A stretch of DNA of 64,000 nucleotides from Agrococcus sp. KRD186 (GCF_017168255.1 NZ_JABFAP010000001.1:1954366-2018365); one strand, 5' to 3'; positions 46,220 through 54,593 are shown, counted from the first letter of the stretch. The notes: generated by a model not told the origin, from the sequence alone. Program-made: numbers and translations.

Positions 46220-46660
46220 TCAGCTCTTGCGCTCCAGCATGAACACCGGGATGAGGCGCTCGGTCTTCTGCTGGTAGTCGGCGTAGGGCGGGTAGGCGGC
46301 GACTGCTCGATCCCACCACAGGTCGCGCTCCGCGCCCGGCTCGAGCTCGCGCGCGAGGTAGTCGTGCCGCTCGGCGCCGTCCTGCAGCTCGACGTGCGGC
46401 TGCGCCTTCAGGTTGAAGTACCAGACGGGGTGCTTCGGGGCGCCGCCGAGCGACGCGACCACGGCGTACTCGCCCTCGTGCTCGACCCGCATGAGCGCGG
46501 TCTTGCGCAGCTTGCCGCTCTTCGCGCCGACGCTGGTGAGCAGGATGATCGGCATGCCTCGCAGCGTGTTGGCCTCGGCCCCGTTCGACGCCTCGAAAGC
46601 CTCGGCCTGCTTTCGCGCCCAATCGGATGTGCTCGGCTCGTACTCGCCTTCCAGTGGCAT
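46220..46660 (-). CDS. Deazaflavin-dependent (Ddn-type) oxidoreductase
   Basis: A 146-residue member of the Ddn/F420 group. It opens '[31 protein letters not shown]' as mycobacterial Ddn-like proteins do. '[56 protein letters not shown]' contains the cofactor-binding T-x-G-A-K-S-G-x-x-R and the H-P-x-W-x2-N-L block. The Tyr/Trp-rich end 'FMLERKS' is usual. It probably uses F420H2 or binds a deazaflavin. It is more similar to Ddn itself than the member at 44982. Confidence 0.88.
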   Translation of the reverse strand: MPLEGEYEPSTSDWARKQAEAFEASNGAEANTLRGMPIILLTSVGAKSGKLRKTALMRVEHEGEYAVVASLGGAPKHPVWYFNLKAQPHVELQDGAERHDYLARELEPGAERDLWWDRAVAAYPPYADYQQKTERLIPVFMLERKS

Positions 46661-46722
46661 GCATCCCCCTCAGTCATCTCGAGCGTAGCCGGGCACGGCC
46701 ACGAGCGAGCGCCAGCGGGCAC

Positions 46723-46806
46723 ACGTCAGCGCGCAAGCGTCAGCGCGCAAGCGTCAGCGCGCAAGCGTCAGCGCGCAAGCGTCAGCGCGCAAGCGTCAGC
46801 ATGCAA
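46723..46806. repeat. Six tandem copies of a 14-bp unit
   Basis: GCGTCAGCGCGCAA is repeated head to tail six times (46723-46736, 46737-46750, 46751-46764, 46765-46778, 46779-46792, 46793-46806). The four inner copies are identical; the first begins with A, and the last has ATG for GCG. It lies between the start of the Ddn-type gene and the end of the DUF222 gene. There are no spacers, so it is not CRISPR. Identical copies imply recent expansion. Confidence 0.9.
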
Positions 46807-46824
46807 GCGCCACGTTGGCCCGGA

Positions 46825-48357
46825 TCAGAAGGGTGTGTTCAGCGGTGGTGGGGCGTTGGGGAGGCTGGGCTGGGTGCAGGCGATGGTGCCCCAGATGATG
46901 TCGTCGGTGTCGACGAACGCTGGGCCTTGGTGTTCGGGTTCGCTGCGGAGCACCACGCCGAGGGGGCTGGTGAACTCGAGCACCCCGTCTTCGAGCTGCT
47001 GGACCGTCCAGGCGGTGGCGTGCTTCATCGTGTGATGCCGGCGGCACAGGTGCGCGAGATTGCCGATGGTGGTCGCGCCGCCGGCGTCCCAGTCGTGGGT
47101 GTGGTCGACGTCGGCGCGGTAGACGGGGTTGTTGCAGCCGGGCCAGCGGCAGCGGCCGTCGCGGGCGCGCAGCCAGCGCCGCATGGCCCGGTTCGGCCGG
47201 TACGTGTCGACCGTCACCGGCACGCCGGTGACGGGGTGGAGGAAGAGCCGCTCCCAGGTGACCGTCTCGGCGGCGAGCATGCGGACGGTGTCGACATCGA
47301 CGAGGATCTCGTCATCGAGCAGCGCCGGGAACAGCTCCTGCCGCCCCGAACCATCGCTGGCAGGCTCGCGCAGCAGCGCGGTCGCCGGGATCGTCAACGC
47401 GACCGTCGCGGTGATCCCGTTCACCCCGTGCACGCCATTGACGTCGTCGGGCACCTGGCCGCGGGTGAGCAGATCCATGACCACATCGGCCCGGTACTGG
47501 TCGAACGTGCGCGGGTCATCCTTCGGCTTGCGCCGGGCCGCGTCGGTGGCGCGGTTGTAGGCGGCCTTCGCCGCCACCGCCAGGCAGCGCACGCCCAGGA
47601 ACGCCATCCCGTCGCCCTCGTCCTGCAGGAAGACCTCGCGCGTCTCGCGCGCCCGGTCGTGCCGCTGCTGGAAGGGCTCGGTCAGCACCCGATCGACGAT
47701 CCGCTTCGCCCGTGAGCGCAGCTGCCCAGGGGTCGTGGTCTCGGCCATGGCGACGAGCTCCTGCTCGACCCTCGCCCGCTCGCCGGCATCGACTGTGGCG
47801 TCCAGGCGCAGCGCCTCGGTCGCCTGCTCGATCGTGCGCAGATGGCCGCTGTTGATGCGGCCGGCCCGGTGGGCGTCGTGCGCGAGCGGCAGCTCGCTCA
47901 CCATCCGGGAGGCGGCGATCATGCGCCGCTCCATCGTGCGGTCGGAGAGGCGCAGCTCCACCGCGAGGTTCGAGGCCGTCTCGTGCAGGTTCGTGTCGAA
48001 CACGCCCGGCTCGTCGGCCAGCCGCGCGAAGCGGGCCGCGTACAACTCCCGCTTGGCTGCCTCCAGCCGCGCCGTCTGCACCTCCAGCGCGCGGGCACGG
48101 CCCACGAACTCCGACTCCGCGCGGAAGCGGGCGGCGTGCTCCGACTCGATCGGGCCCGGCAGCGCAGGCAGCGGCATGCGGCCGGCGACCACCTCGTCGA
48201 GCTGCTCCTCGGTCAGCGCCATCAGGCGTTCGGTCCAGTCACGATCGTACGCGTCCAGCGACTCCTGCAGCTCATCCGCAGTGCGCCCGTACGGGTCGAT
48301 CGCGCCGGCACGGACAGCGGCGATGTACTCCTCCGCATCCACGCCGTCCTCGAACAT
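46825..48357 (-). CDS. DUF222 domain protein with C-terminal HNH endonuclease motif
   Basis: A 510-residue protein of the abundant actinobacterial DUF222/HNH (13E12-repeat-like) family. The N-terminal two-thirds are helical DUF222 ('AASRMVSELPLAHDAHRAGRINSGHLRTIEQA' about residues 145-176). The C-terminus has 'RAMRRWLRARDGRCRWPGCNNP' and 'DVDHTHDWDAGGATTIGNLAHLCRRHHTMKH' (about 395-450), giving the C-x4-C, D-H, N and H-H of an HNH nuclease. The biological role is unknown; copies often spread within genomes. The 14-bp tandem repeat lies just beyond its stop. Confidence 0.9.
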   Translation of the reverse strand: MFEDGVDAEEYIAAVRAGAIDPYGRTADELQESLDAYDRDWTERLMALTEEQLDEVVAGRMPLPALPGPIESEHAARFRAESEFVGRARALEVQTARLEAAKRELYAARFARLADEPGVFDTNLHETASNLAVELRLSDRTMERRMIAASRMVSELPLAHDAHRAGRINSGHLRTIEQATEALRLDATVDAGERARVEQELVAMAETTTPGQLRSRAKRIVDRVLTEPFQQRHDRARETREVFLQDEGDGMAFLGVRCLAVAAKAAYNRATDAARRKPKDDPRTFDQYRADVVMDLLTRGQVPDDVNGVHGVNGITATVALTIPATALLREPASDGSGRQELFPALLDDEILVDVDTVRMLAAETVTWERLFLHPVTGVPVTVDTYRPNRAMRRWLRARDGRCRWPGCNNPVYRADVDHTHDWDAGGATTIGNLAHLCRRHHTMKHATAWTVQQLEDGVLEFTSPLGVVLRSEPEHQGPAFVDTDDIIWGTIACTQPSLPNAPPPLNTPF

Positions 48358-48452
48358 GCACGCATTCCATCACGTGCCACTGACACGGCGACCGCGCACC
48401 GGAGGGGGGTGGAGAACTCGCGGAGCCGGTCTCGATATGCGCGCTGCGCGCG

Positions 48453-50984
48453 CTACTCGACTAGCGACAGGCGCCCGACGCGCGTGACCTGCACGACCGC
48501 CACGCCCGCATCCGCCGACGCCACCAAGTCGATGGTGGCCCAGATGCGCCAGTCGTGGTCGCCGGCCGGGTCGGCGAGGATCTGCTGCGCCTCCCACACC
48601 TCGCGCCCCTCGTCGATGACCAGCATGCGCGACGAGCGGGCATCTGCGCCGGTGCCGATCGTCTCGTGCTCGTCGTAGTAGGCATCGAGGGCGTCACCCC
48701 ACGCATCCGCCCCGAAGCCCGACGGGCCGTCGAGCTCGCCGAGCGCCTCGTGCTTATCGAGTGCCGCGAGCTGCACGCGGCGGAAGAGCTCATTGCGCAC
48801 CAGCGTGCGGAAGGCCCGCGGGTTCGCCACCACGCTCGGCGGCCGGGGCGGCGCGATCGGCGTCTCGCCCGGCCCCACCGGGTGCATGAGCTGCTCCCAC
48901 TCGTCGAGCAGGCTCGAGTCGACCTGCCGCACGAGCTCGCCCAGCCACTCGATGATGTCGAGCAGATCCTCGCTCTTGGCCTCCTCCGGCACGGTCTGCC
49001 GGATGGCGCGGTAGGCGTCCGAGAGATACCGCAGCACCAGCCCCTCCGAGCGCGCGAGCGAGTAGTGCTGCGTGTAGTCGGCGAAGGTCATCGCCCGCTC
49101 CCACATGTCGCGCACCACCGACTTCGGCGAGAGCGCGAAGTCGCCCACCCACGGCTGCGACGAGGCGAAGACCTCGAGCGCGGCGGTCAGCAGCTCCTCG
49201 AGCGGCTTGGGGTGCGTGACCTCCTCGAGCAGCTCCATGCGCTCCTCGTACTCGATGCGCTCGGCCTTCATCGCCGCGACCGCCTCGCCGCGCGCGAGGA
49301 ACTGCTGCTGCGACAGGATCGGCCGCGGGTCGTCGAGCGTCGACTCGATCACCGAGACGACGTCGAGCGGATGCGTCGGCTCGGCCGGGTCGAGCATGTC
49401 AATGACCGCGAGAGCGAAGGGTGAGAGCGGCTGGTTGAGCGCGAAGTTGGGCTGCAGGTCGACGGTGAGGCGGATGCGCTGGCCGCCGGGCATCGACGGG
49501 TCCGGCACCTGCTCCACCACGCCGGCGGTGCGGAGGGTGCGGTAGATCGCGAGCGCGCGGCGCTCGAGCGCGAGCTGCGCGCGGCGCGGCTCGTGCGTGG
49601 AGGCGATCAGCTCGCGCATGGTGGTGAAGGCGTCGCCGCCGCGGCCGATGACGTTGAGCAGCATCGAGTGGCTCACCTGCATGTGCGGCACGAGCGGCTC
49701 GGGCTCGGCCTCGATGAGCTTCTCGAACGAGGGCTTGCCCCAGGAGACGAAGCCCTCGGGAGCCTTCTTGCGCACGAGCTTCCGCCGCGCCTTCGGGTCG
49801 TCGCCGGCCTTGGCGAGCATCTTCGCGTTCTCGGCCTCGTGCTCGGGCGCCTGCACCACCACCGAGCCCGCGGTGTCGTAGCCGGCCCGGCCCGCGCGCC
49901 CCGCGATCTGATGGAACTCGCGCGCCGTGAGCTGACGCATCCGCTGCCCGTCGAACTTCGTCAGGCCCGTGAGCAGCACCGTGCGGATGGGCACGTTGAT
50001 GCCGACGCCCAGCGTGTCGGTGCCGCAGATGACGCGCAGCAGCCCCTGCTGCGCGAGCTGCTCGACGAGCCGGCGGTACTTCGGCAGCATGCCCGCGTGG
50101 TGCACGCCGATGCCGCTGCGCACGAGCCGCGAGAGGGTCTTGCCGAAGGTGGTGGTGAAGCGGAACTCGCCGATCGCCGTGGCGATCTCGTCGCGCTGCT
50201 CACGGCTGACGATCTTCACCGACGAGAGCGCCTGCGCCCGCTCGAGGGCGGCCGCCTGGGCGAAGTGCACGATGTAGACGGGGGCGCGCTGGGTGGCGAG
50301 CAGCTCCTCGATGGTCTCGTGCACGGGGGTCATCGCGTACTCGTAGCTGAGCGGCACGGGGCGCTCGACGCCGGTGACGAGCGCCGTCTCGCGGCCGGTG
50401 CGGCGGCTGAGGTCGTCGGCGATCGCGGTGGTGTCGCCGAGCGTGGCCGACATCAGGATGAACTGCACGTGCGGCAGCGTCAGCAGCGGCACCTGCCACG
50501 CCCAGCCGCGCTGCGGATCGCCGTAGAAGTGGAACTCGTCCATCACCACCTGCTGCACGTCGGCGTCCTCGCCGTGGCGCAGGGCGAGGTTGGCGAGGAT
50601 CTCGGCGGTGCAGCAGATGATCGGGGCGTCGGGGTTGACGGATGAGTCTCCCGTGACCATGCCGACCTGCTCGGCCCCGAAGGTGTCGACGAGGGCGAAG
50701 AACTTCTCGCTCACGAGCGCCTTGATGGGGGCGGTGTAGAAGGAGCGCTGACCCTGCGCGAGGGCCGCGAAGTGCGCGCCGGTCGCGACGAGCGACTTGC
50801 CGGTGCCGGTGGGGGTCGAGAGGATCACGTTGCTGCCCGTGACGATCTCGAGCAGCGCCTCCTCCTGCGCCGGGTAGAGCGGCAGCCCGCGCCCGGCGGC
50901 CCAGGCCTCGAACGCGTCGAAGGCTCGGTCTGGATCCCAGGTGCCGGCATCCCGGAGCTGTGCGGCGTGGTCGAGGAGGGTCAT
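48453..50984 (-). CDS. Ski2/Mtr4-like DExH helicase with DUF3516
   Basis: An 843-residue superfamily-2 helicase. Walker A 'TPTGTGKS' is at about residues 50-57, motif II 'MDEFHFYGDPQRGWAWQ' (DEFH) at about 147, motif III 'LMSATLGDT' near 170, and motif VI 'HQIAGRAGRAGYD' near 360. The C-terminal ~400 residues are the DUF3516 helical domain ('ERMELLEEVTHPKPLEELLTAAL'). This is the actinobacterial relative of RNA helicases Ski2/Mtr4, likely acting on RNA. The ATG at 50984 has GAGGCG upstream. A downstream ~95-base gap to the DUF222 gene has no clear terminator. Confidence 0.9.
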   Translation of the reverse strand: MTLLDHAAQLRDAGTWDPDRAFDAFEAWAAGRGLPLYPAQEEALLEIVTGSNVILSTPTGTGKSLVATGAHFAALAQGQRSFYTAPIKALVSEKFFALVDTFGAEQVGMVTGDSSVNPDAPIICCTAEILANLALRHGEDADVQQVVMDEFHFYGDPQRGWAWQVPLLTLPHVQFILMSATLGDTTAIADDLSRRTGRETALVTGVERPVPLSYEYAMTPVHETIEELLATQRAPVYIVHFAQAAALERAQALSSVKIVSREQRDEIATAIGEFRFTTTFGKTLSRLVRSGIGVHHAGMLPKYRRLVEQLAQQGLLRVICGTDTLGVGINVPIRTVLLTGLTKFDGQRMRQLTAREFHQIAGRAGRAGYDTAGSVVVQAPEHEAENAKMLAKAGDDPKARRKLVRKKAPEGFVSWGKPSFEKLIEAEPEPLVPHMQVSHSMLLNVIGRGGDAFTTMRELIASTHEPRRAQLALERRALAIYRTLRTAGVVEQVPDPSMPGGQRIRLTVDLQPNFALNQPLSPFALAVIDMLDPAEPTHPLDVVSVIESTLDDPRPILSQQQFLARGEAVAAMKAERIEYEERMELLEEVTHPKPLEELLTAALEVFASSQPWVGDFALSPKSVVRDMWERAMTFADYTQHYSLARSEGLVLRYLSDAYRAIRQTVPEEAKSEDLLDIIEWLGELVRQVDSSLLDEWEQLMHPVGPGETPIAPPRPPSVVANPRAFRTLVRNELFRRVQLAALDKHEALGELDGPSGFGADAWGDALDAYYDEHETIGTGADARSSRMLVIDEGREVWEAQQILADPAGDHDWRIWATIDLVASADAGVAVVQVTRVGRLSLVE

Positions 50985-51018
50985 CGCCTCGAGTCTGTCG
51001 CACGAGCGCCGCTGGCAG

Positions 51019-51348
51019 TCACACCTCGGCGAGCACCTGCGACACGAGCCGGTTGATCGAGACCTTTTCCTCCGCCGCTCGAAGCGCAACCTTCTTGTGC
51101 AGCGACGGCGAGATCCTCACGCTCAACTTCCCCGAGTAGACGCGGTCCACCAGTGGAGTCGGCACCGTCTCGCCGTTCGCGGCGAGGTCGGCGATCACCG
51201 AAGCGATGAGCGACTCGAGTCCCCGCAATGCCTCCGGCGCTTCCTCTGCGACCCAGGAGAGCGAGGGGAACTCGACGGCGGTCGCGACGAACGCCTCGTC
51301 TTCTTCCGACCACTCCGTGCGGTACCCGTAGTGCAATCCCTTGCTCAT
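51019..51348 (-). CDS. hicB: HicB-family antitoxin
   Basis: A 109-residue HicB antitoxin. Residues 1-50 are the partial RNase H-like HicB fold: 'YRTEWSEEDEAFVATAVEFPSLSWVAEE', with D-E-x-F/Y-V-A-x3-E-F-P-x-L-S. Residues 70-109 are a ribbon-helix-helix DNA-binding domain ('LSVRISPSLHKKVALRAAEEKVSINRLVSQVLAEV'). It should bind and block HicA and repress the operon. Its ATG overlaps the hicA stop by four bases, so toxin and antitoxin are coupled, with toxin first, the usual hicAB order. Confidence 0.88.
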   Translation of the reverse strand: MSKGLHYGYRTEWSEEDEAFVATAVEFPSLSWVAEEAPEALRGLESLIASVIADLAANGETVPTPLVDRVYSGKLSVRISPSLHKKVALRAAEEKVSINRLVSQVLAEV

Positions 51349-51602
51349 CGTTCCCCCTCCAACTTCTCAATCGCAGCCAGCACCTGGCGCACCTGGTACG
51401 GCATCGCCCTTCCGTCCCGGTCCTGGATGTTCACGCGCGGGTCGCCCGGCCACGGCGTCCGGAAGACGAGGTGTGATCCTCCCCGCTGCCTCGGGGCACC
51501 GAAGTAGTGCTCGCATACCGACTGCAAGTCGGCGAACGGCACGTTCTTCGGCGACGCGCGCATTGCCGCAAGTCGCTTCCGCAGCTTCCCCACACCTCGC
51601 AT
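51345..51602 (-). CDS. hicA: HicA-family mRNA interferase toxin
   Basis: An 85-residue double-stranded-RNA-binding-fold toxin. 'LQSVCEHYFGAPRQRGGSHLVFRTPWPGDPRVNIQDRDGRAMPYQVRQVLAAIEKL' contains the G-x-S-H catalytic His in the conserved 'GGSHLVF' position and the C-terminal 'AIEKLE' helix. HicA cleaves mRNA until bound by HicB. It is slightly longer at the N-terminus than compact HicA proteins (~60 residues). An inverted repeat just upstream (51602-51621) may be the HicB operator. Intact motifs suggest an active module. Confidence 0.85.
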   Translation of the reverse strand: MRGVGKLRKRLAAMRASPKNVPFADLQSVCEHYFGAPRQRGGSHLVFRTPWPGDPRVNIQDRDGRAMPYQVRQVLAAIEKLEGER

Positions 51603-51621
51603 GGTAGCACTATTGCCACCA
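51602..51621 (-). promoter_or_regulatory. Possible HicB operator
   Basis: TGGTAGC-ACTATT-GCCACCA, seven-base arms with one mismatch, overlaps the first base of hicA. This is a likely position for autorepression by the ribbon-helix-helix domain of HicB. No promoter hexamers stand out nearby. Confidence 0.3.
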
Positions 51622-51693
51622 CGATAAGGGTGGTCGCGCGCATGGCGGGTGACCCGTCAGGCCCCGAGTCGCCGCGATTCGGTAGAATCTCCT

Positions 51694-53244
51694 GTGCTCC
51701 CCCCTCAATCGGATCCCTCCGGCGCGCCCGCCGACGTGCCGGCGACGCCCGACGCAGCGGCCGCCGCGGCAGTTGACGCCGAGCCGACGACGCTCGAGCC
51801 GGACGACGTCGCGACGACGCTGCGCGTGCTGGCGACGCTGCACGAGATGGATCGCGACGACCCGCACTACGTCGCGGTGCGGCAGGCGACCGCGAACATG
51901 TTCAAGGAAGTGAAGCTCGCCAGCCGCAAGGCCAAGCACGCCCGCATCCAGGCGGCCGACAGGGCCGTGATCGCCGCCACGGCGACGGGCGCAGCCGACC
52001 GCATCGACGACGAGACGCGCGGCATCCCGCTGGCGACCCGCGCATCCGCCCCCACGGCCGGCACGCTGCTCAAGTCGCGCGGCTGCTACATCTGCAAGCA
52101 GCAGTACACGCTCGTCGACGCGTTCTACCACCAGCTCTGCCCCGACTGCGCGCGGCTCAGCCACGCCAAGCGCGACGCCCGCACCGACCTGACCGGCAAG
52201 CGCGCGCTGCTCACCGGCGGCCGCGCGAAGATCGGCATGCACATCGCGCTGCGGCTGCTGCGCGACGGCGCCCACACGACCATCACCACACGGTTCCCGC
52301 GGGATGCGGTGCGCCGGTTCTCGTCGCTCGAGGACTCGGCCGAGTGGCTGCACCGGCTGAAAGTCGTCGGCATCGACCTGCGCGACCCGGCGCAGGTGGT
52401 CGGGCTCGCCGAGGATGTCGCCGCGGCTGGTCCGCTCGACATCCTCATCAACAACGCCGCCCAGACCGTGCGACGCTCCCCCGGCGCCTACGCGCCGCTC
52501 GTCGAGGCCGAGAGCACGCCGTTGTCGGAGCTCTCGCCGCACGGCGGCCCCATGCCCGAGCTCGTGACCTTCGGGCACACGAACGACGCGCATCCGCTCG
52601 CCCTCGCCGCCTCGGTCGCGAACCACCCGATCCTCGCAGCAGCCGCGAGCACGGCCGACGAGCTGACCGCGCAGGCGATGGCTGCCGGCTCGTCGTCGCT
52701 CGAGCGGCTCGCCGCCGGCACCGCGATCGACGCCGGCGGCCTGCTGCCCGACGAGGAGCACATCAACAGTTGGACGCAACACGTCGACCAGGTCGAGCCG
52801 CTCGAGATGCTCGAGGTGCAGCTGGCCAACATGACGGCGCCGTTCCTGCTGGTGTCGAAGCTGCGGCCGGCGATGGCGGCATCGACCGCGCACCGCAAGT
52901 ACATCGTGAACGTGTCGGCGATGGAGGGCGTCTTCGGCCGCGGCTACAAGGGCCCCGGCCACCCGCACACGAACATGGCGAAGGCGGCGCTCAACATGCT
53001 CACGCGCACGAGCGCGCGCGAGATGTTCGAGAGCGACCGCATCCTCATGACCGCCGTCGACACCGGTTGGATCACCGACGAACGGCCGCACTTCACGAAG
53101 GTGCGGCTGGCCGAGGAGGGCTTCCACGCCCCGCTCGACCTGGTCGACGGCGCCGCCCGCGTGTACGACCCGATCGTGCGCGGCGAGGCGGGCGAGGACC
53201 TCTTCGGCATCTTCCTGAAGGACTACGTCAAGGGTGCCTGGTGA
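51694..53244 (+). CDS. SDR oxidoreductase with N-terminal zinc-ribbon-like domain
   Basis: A 516-residue protein. Residues 1-130 are a helical region ('TLHEMDRDDPHYVAVRQATANMFKEVK') and a C-x2-C...C-x2-C ribbon ('CYICKQQYTLVDAFYHQLCPDCA', about 130-152). From about 165 follows an SDR: 'KRALLTGGRAKIGMHIALRLLRDGAHTTITTR' with T-G-G-x3-I-G, 'LDILINNAAQTV' and 'HPHTNMAKAALNML' in place of Y-x3-K. A long insert (about 270-400) lies between. The fusion is known in Actinobacteria but its reaction is not known to me. The GTG start at 51694 lies five bases after TAGAAT (51683-51688), so it is probably leaderless. Confidence 0.75.
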   Translation: MLPPQSDPSGAPADVPATPDAAAAAAVDAEPTTLEPDDVATTLRVLATLHEMDRDDPHYVAVRQATANMFKEVKLASRKAKHARIQAADRAVIAATATGAADRIDDETRGIPLATRASAPTAGTLLKSRGCYICKQQYTLVDAFYHQLCPDCARLSHAKRDARTDLTGKRALLTGGRAKIGMHIALRLLRDGAHTTITTRFPRDAVRRFSSLEDSAEWLHRLKVVGIDLRDPAQVVGLAEDVAAAGPLDILINNAAQTVRRSPGAYAPLVEAESTPLSELSPHGGPMPELVTFGHTNDAHPLALAASVANHPILAAAASTADELTAQAMAAGSSSLERLAAGTAIDAGGLLPDEEHINSWTQHVDQVEPLEMLEVQLANMTAPFLLVSKLRPAMAASTAHRKYIVNVSAMEGVFGRGYKGPGHPHTNMAKAALNMLTRTSAREMFESDRILMTAVDTGWITDERPHFTKVRLAEEGFHAPLDLVDGAARVYDPIVRGEAGEDLFGIFLKDYVKGAW

Positions 53245-53290
53245 CTCGGCCCGCCGGTCGAGGAGCGGCCCCGAGCTGCGCCTCGAGACC

Positions 53291-53530
53291 ATGACGCCTT
53301 CCGAGCTGCGCGCGCTGCCGCTGGGCAGGCGGCTGGTGGTGCGCTACCGGCTGCACGACGGGCAGCACGGGGCGACGGATGCGCTGGGCGACCTCGTCGC
53401 GATCGACGCGGCCACCTGCACGATCGCGACCCGTCGCGGAGCGGTCGTCATCCCCATCGCCGACATCGTCGCGGCCAAGCAGGTGCCGCCGCCTCCGGCG
53501 CCGCGCCTTCGGCAGCACCCGCAGCATTGA
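53291..53530 (+). CDS. Stand-alone SH3-like domain protein (Rv0428c N-terminal type)
   Basis: A 79-residue protein matching the SH3-like domain that begins Rv0428c-type GNAT proteins: 'LPLGRRLVVRYRLHDGQHGATDALGDL', 'TCTIATRRGAVVIPIADIVAAKQVPPPP'. Normally a GNAT acetyltransferase domain of ~200 residues follows; here the frame stops just after the conserved V-P-P-P-P, so the domain stands alone. Either the acetyltransferase part was lost, or the domain works alone. The next 63 bases are repeat copy 2. An in-frame GTG at 53234 would overlap the SDR gene end. The ATG at 53291 fits the domain better. Confidence 0.6.
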   Translation: MTPSELRALPLGRRLVVRYRLHDGQHGATDALGDLVAIDAATCTIATRRGAVVIPIADIVAAKQVPPPPAPRLRQHPQH

Positions 53531-53531
53531 T

Positions 53532-53594
53532 CTCAACGTGTGAGGTGCATCTTCGCCGCACCGGGTGCGGCATCGCACCACCTGGCACGTTGAA
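53532..53594. repeat. 63-bp palindromic repeat, copy 2
   Basis: It begins CTCAACGTGTGAGGTGC one base after the SH3-domain gene stop, has an inner GCCGCACC-G-GGTGCGGC hairpin and ends ACCTGGCACGTTGAA. The outer arms carry a few mismatches, so it is the most decayed copy. It lies six bases before the stop of the DUF559 gene, between two convergent genes. Confidence 0.85.
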
Positions 53595-53600
53595 AGAACG

Positions 53601-54482
53601 TCAACCCCAGGGGGCGCGGCGGTGCACGCCGCGCCGCACCAGGTCGAGCACGACTTCGCGCACGTAGTCGGGCTGGAAGAGCACCTGCTCATACGTGAAG
53701 CGCACCACCACATAGCCGCGGCGCGTCAGCTCGGCGTCGCGGCGCCGATCGTTCGCCATCTGCTCGGGCGAGGCGTGCCACGCCACCGAGTCGATCTCGA
53801 TCACGAGCGACCGGCCGATCAGGAAGTCGACGAACTCGCCCTCCACCGGTGACGCCTGCTGCCGGTAGGCGATGCGGCAGCGCCGCAGCAGCGCGGCGAA
53901 CTCCGACTCCGACCCGGAGCTCGCAGTCCCTGTCGCCCACGCCAGCCCGCGCGTTCGCCGCAGCGGCAGCTGCTTCACCAGCTCCGCCAGATCTTCGGGC
54001 TCCACGAGCTCCTTCGCGAGCGCCGTATCGGCCGCCGCCATCAGCTCGCTCTCGCTGATGCAGTGTGCGGCATTGGCCAGCGCCGCGATGGGCGAGTCGA
54101 TGCCGAACTGCGGGCGTGACTCCTCGAGGCGGGACGGTGTCGCGTGCGCGACGATGCTGGCTTTCGCGCGCGTGCCGGACGCACGCAGGCTGTGCGTGTT
54201 GCGCCGGATGCGCACGTGCAGCTTCTGGGGCCCGTGCGGCAGCCAGAGCTCGTGCTTCGCGAACGCCGTCACGCACGTCGCGACACCGCCGGCGCCCAGT
54301 GCGCGGGTGACGTCGTTCTGCAGGCCAACCAGCGCGACCCAGCCGCGCAGCGGCGACCAGATCTGCGTGCCCGCCATCGCCTGCAGCTCCTCCTTCGACA
54401 CGACGTTGCGCGCCGCCTGCACGGTGCAGACCCCACCTTCGCTCGCCAACCACTCCAGGAACTCCATGTGCGGAGGATGCAT
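53601..54482 (-). CDS. DUF559 (Vsr/PD-(D/E)xK-like) protein with N-terminal AbiEi-like winged helix
   Basis: A 293-residue protein. The N-terminus ('ASEGGVCTVQAARNVVSKEELQAMAGTQIW') resembles the winged-helix start of AbiEi/transcriptional-regulator-like proteins. The last ~110 residues are DUF559: 'SESEFAALLRRC' (Glu), 'GEFVDFLIGRSLVIEIDSVAWH' (Asp, then Glu-x-Asp) and 'DRRRDAELTRRGYVVVRFTYEQV'. This is the PD-(D/E)xK layout of Vsr-like nucleases with plausible catalytic residues. The gene is bracketed by repeat copy 2 at its 3' side and copy 3 at its 5' side; an extended frame would start inside copy 3. Possible defence or mobile-element role; not proven. Confidence 0.72.
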   Translation of the reverse strand: MHPPHMEFLEWLASEGGVCTVQAARNVVSKEELQAMAGTQIWSPLRGWVALVGLQNDVTRALGAGGVATCVTAFAKHELWLPHGPQKLHVRIRRNTHSLRASGTRAKASIVAHATPSRLEESRPQFGIDSPIAALANAAHCISESELMAAADTALAKELVEPEDLAELVKQLPLRRTRGLAWATGTASSGSESEFAALLRRCRIAYRQQASPVEGEFVDFLIGRSLVIEIDSVAWHASPEQMANDRRRDAELTRRGYVVVRFTYEQVLFQPDYVREVVLDLVRRGVHRRAPWG

Positions 54483-54530
54483 GTCCGGTCGCGAGGGCCG
54501 CGGCGCGCCGCCGCTCAGCTGTGCACAACT

Positions 54531-54593
54531 CTCAACGTGTGAGGTGCACGTTCGCCGCACACCATGCGGCGAACCACCACCTCACACGTTGAG
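54531..54593. repeat. 63-bp palindromic repeat, copy 3
   Basis: Outer arms CTCAACGTGTGAGGTG / CACCTCACACGTTGAG are perfect over 16 bases. The inner hairpin TTCGCCGCA...TGCGGCGAA has nine-base arms. It lies 48 bases upstream of the DUF559 start and 107 before the LapA-like gene. Compared with copy 1, the base pairs C:G at arm position 11 and the inner stem differ on both sides, keeping the pairing. Confidence 0.9.

Noticed and set aside
46723-46806. Possible CRISPR array
   Set aside because: The 14-bp units are directly joined without spacers and no cas gene is nearby.
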